Shown here piece by piece: positions 12,723-12,871 of a DNA stretch of 12,871 bases (its first letter is position 1; each line of letters opens with the position of its first letter). The position numbers were made by a program, and so were the translations under genes. The stretch lies in contig JAITCP010000100.1 of the NCBI GenBank assembly GCA_031283025.1, positions 1 through 12,871 of the forward strand. Reading direction: 5' to 3'. Source of the stretch: Spirochaetaceae bacterium (lineage in GTDB: Bacteria; Spirochaetota; Spirochaetia; Treponematales; Breznakiellaceae). The notes under the pieces were generated by a model. The model was not told where the DNA came from and searched no databases. It saw only the letters and a program-made list of their open reading frames with translations.

Positions 12723-12871
12723 ATGGACTATGAGATTCTACCCCCAACGAACGACTTTGTGTTCAAACTCCTCTTTGGCGATAATCGTCATAAAAGTATG
12801 CTCATAGAAATGCTCAAGAGTTTTGTGGATTTGCCGGACGAAGAATTTGAGCTTGTTTTTTTGGATACCTA
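12723..12871 (+). CDS. Rpn family recombination-promoting nuclease/putative transposase, N-terminal part
   Basis: The first 49 codons are present before the window ends. The sequence begins MDYEILPPTNDFVFKLLFGD and continues with a MLIEMLKSFVDLP helix and an EEFELVFLDT strand. The LPPxNDFVFKxLFG start is the hallmark of the PD-(D/E)XK nuclease family transposases (Rpn/PDDEXK_2). These are DNA endonucleases that promote RecA-independent recombination and are often present in many genomic copies. The catalytic D and E-x-K residues lie beyond the edge, so activity cannot be judged. There is no sign of terminal inverted repeats in the visible flank. Confidence 0.85.
   Translation, partial: MDYEILPPTNDFVFKLLFGDNRHKSMLIEMLKSFVDLPDEEFELVFLDT

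Noticed and set aside
1..12871. CRISPR array, tRNA or rRNA genes, phage or defence islands
   Set aside because: No regularly spaced repeats, no tRNA-like cloverleaf or CCA end, no rRNA-like sequence, and no defence genes were seen apart from the partial Rpn gene.

Overview
The window is about half G+C. It carries bacterial housekeeping genes on a central plus-strand run, a short minus-strand run on the left, and small mobile or repeat remnants at the edges. The most likely source is a spirochaete of the Treponema type. This is inference from the relaxed lipoprotein signal of the TPR protein, the unusually long SecF, the lone PTS IIA protein and the general look of the proteins. Nothing in the window fixes the species.

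Left part (1-2986). A possible transposase tail lies at the left edge. Next comes a 27-residue membrane protein on the minus strand with its own Shine-Dalgarno site, preceded by a perfect 10-bp inverted repeat. Upstream of it on the same strand are a PtsN-like PTS IIA protein and a small secreted protein of unknown function. About 700 bases without a convincing gene follow (1391-2098). They are densely structured: a 91-bp sequence occurs twice as a direct repeat, and each copy is followed at once by an inverted repeat. The first is a perfect 13-bp hairpin. The second is an imperfect palindrome of about 270 bp, whose centre is a 23-bp hairpin with a four-base loop.

Centre (2099-4929). A minus-strand pair encodes an MltD-type lytic transglycosylase with two LysM domains and a secreted protein of an LPP20/FlgT-like kind; the two overlap by ATGA. 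A compact divergent promoter region separates them from the plus-strand run.

Right part (4387-12488). The plus-strand run encodes a six-helix membrane protein, a TPR lipoprotein, YajC, SecD, SecF, IspH (LytB) and a MATE transporter. Most junctions are 2-15 bases or 4-base overlaps. The one larger gap, before yajC, carries a promoter candidate. The run joins protein export across the inner membrane (YajC-SecD-SecF) to the last step of the MEP isoprenoid pathway (IspH) and a drug/cation antiporter. The window ends inside an Rpn-family nuclease/transposase gene, preceded by short-period intergenic repeats.

I see no complete new defence or mobile system here. The features most worth a second look are the nested repeat and palindrome region, the tiny membrane protein, and a recurring layout in which a -10 box lies 6-9 bases before a start codon that has no Shine-Dalgarno site.
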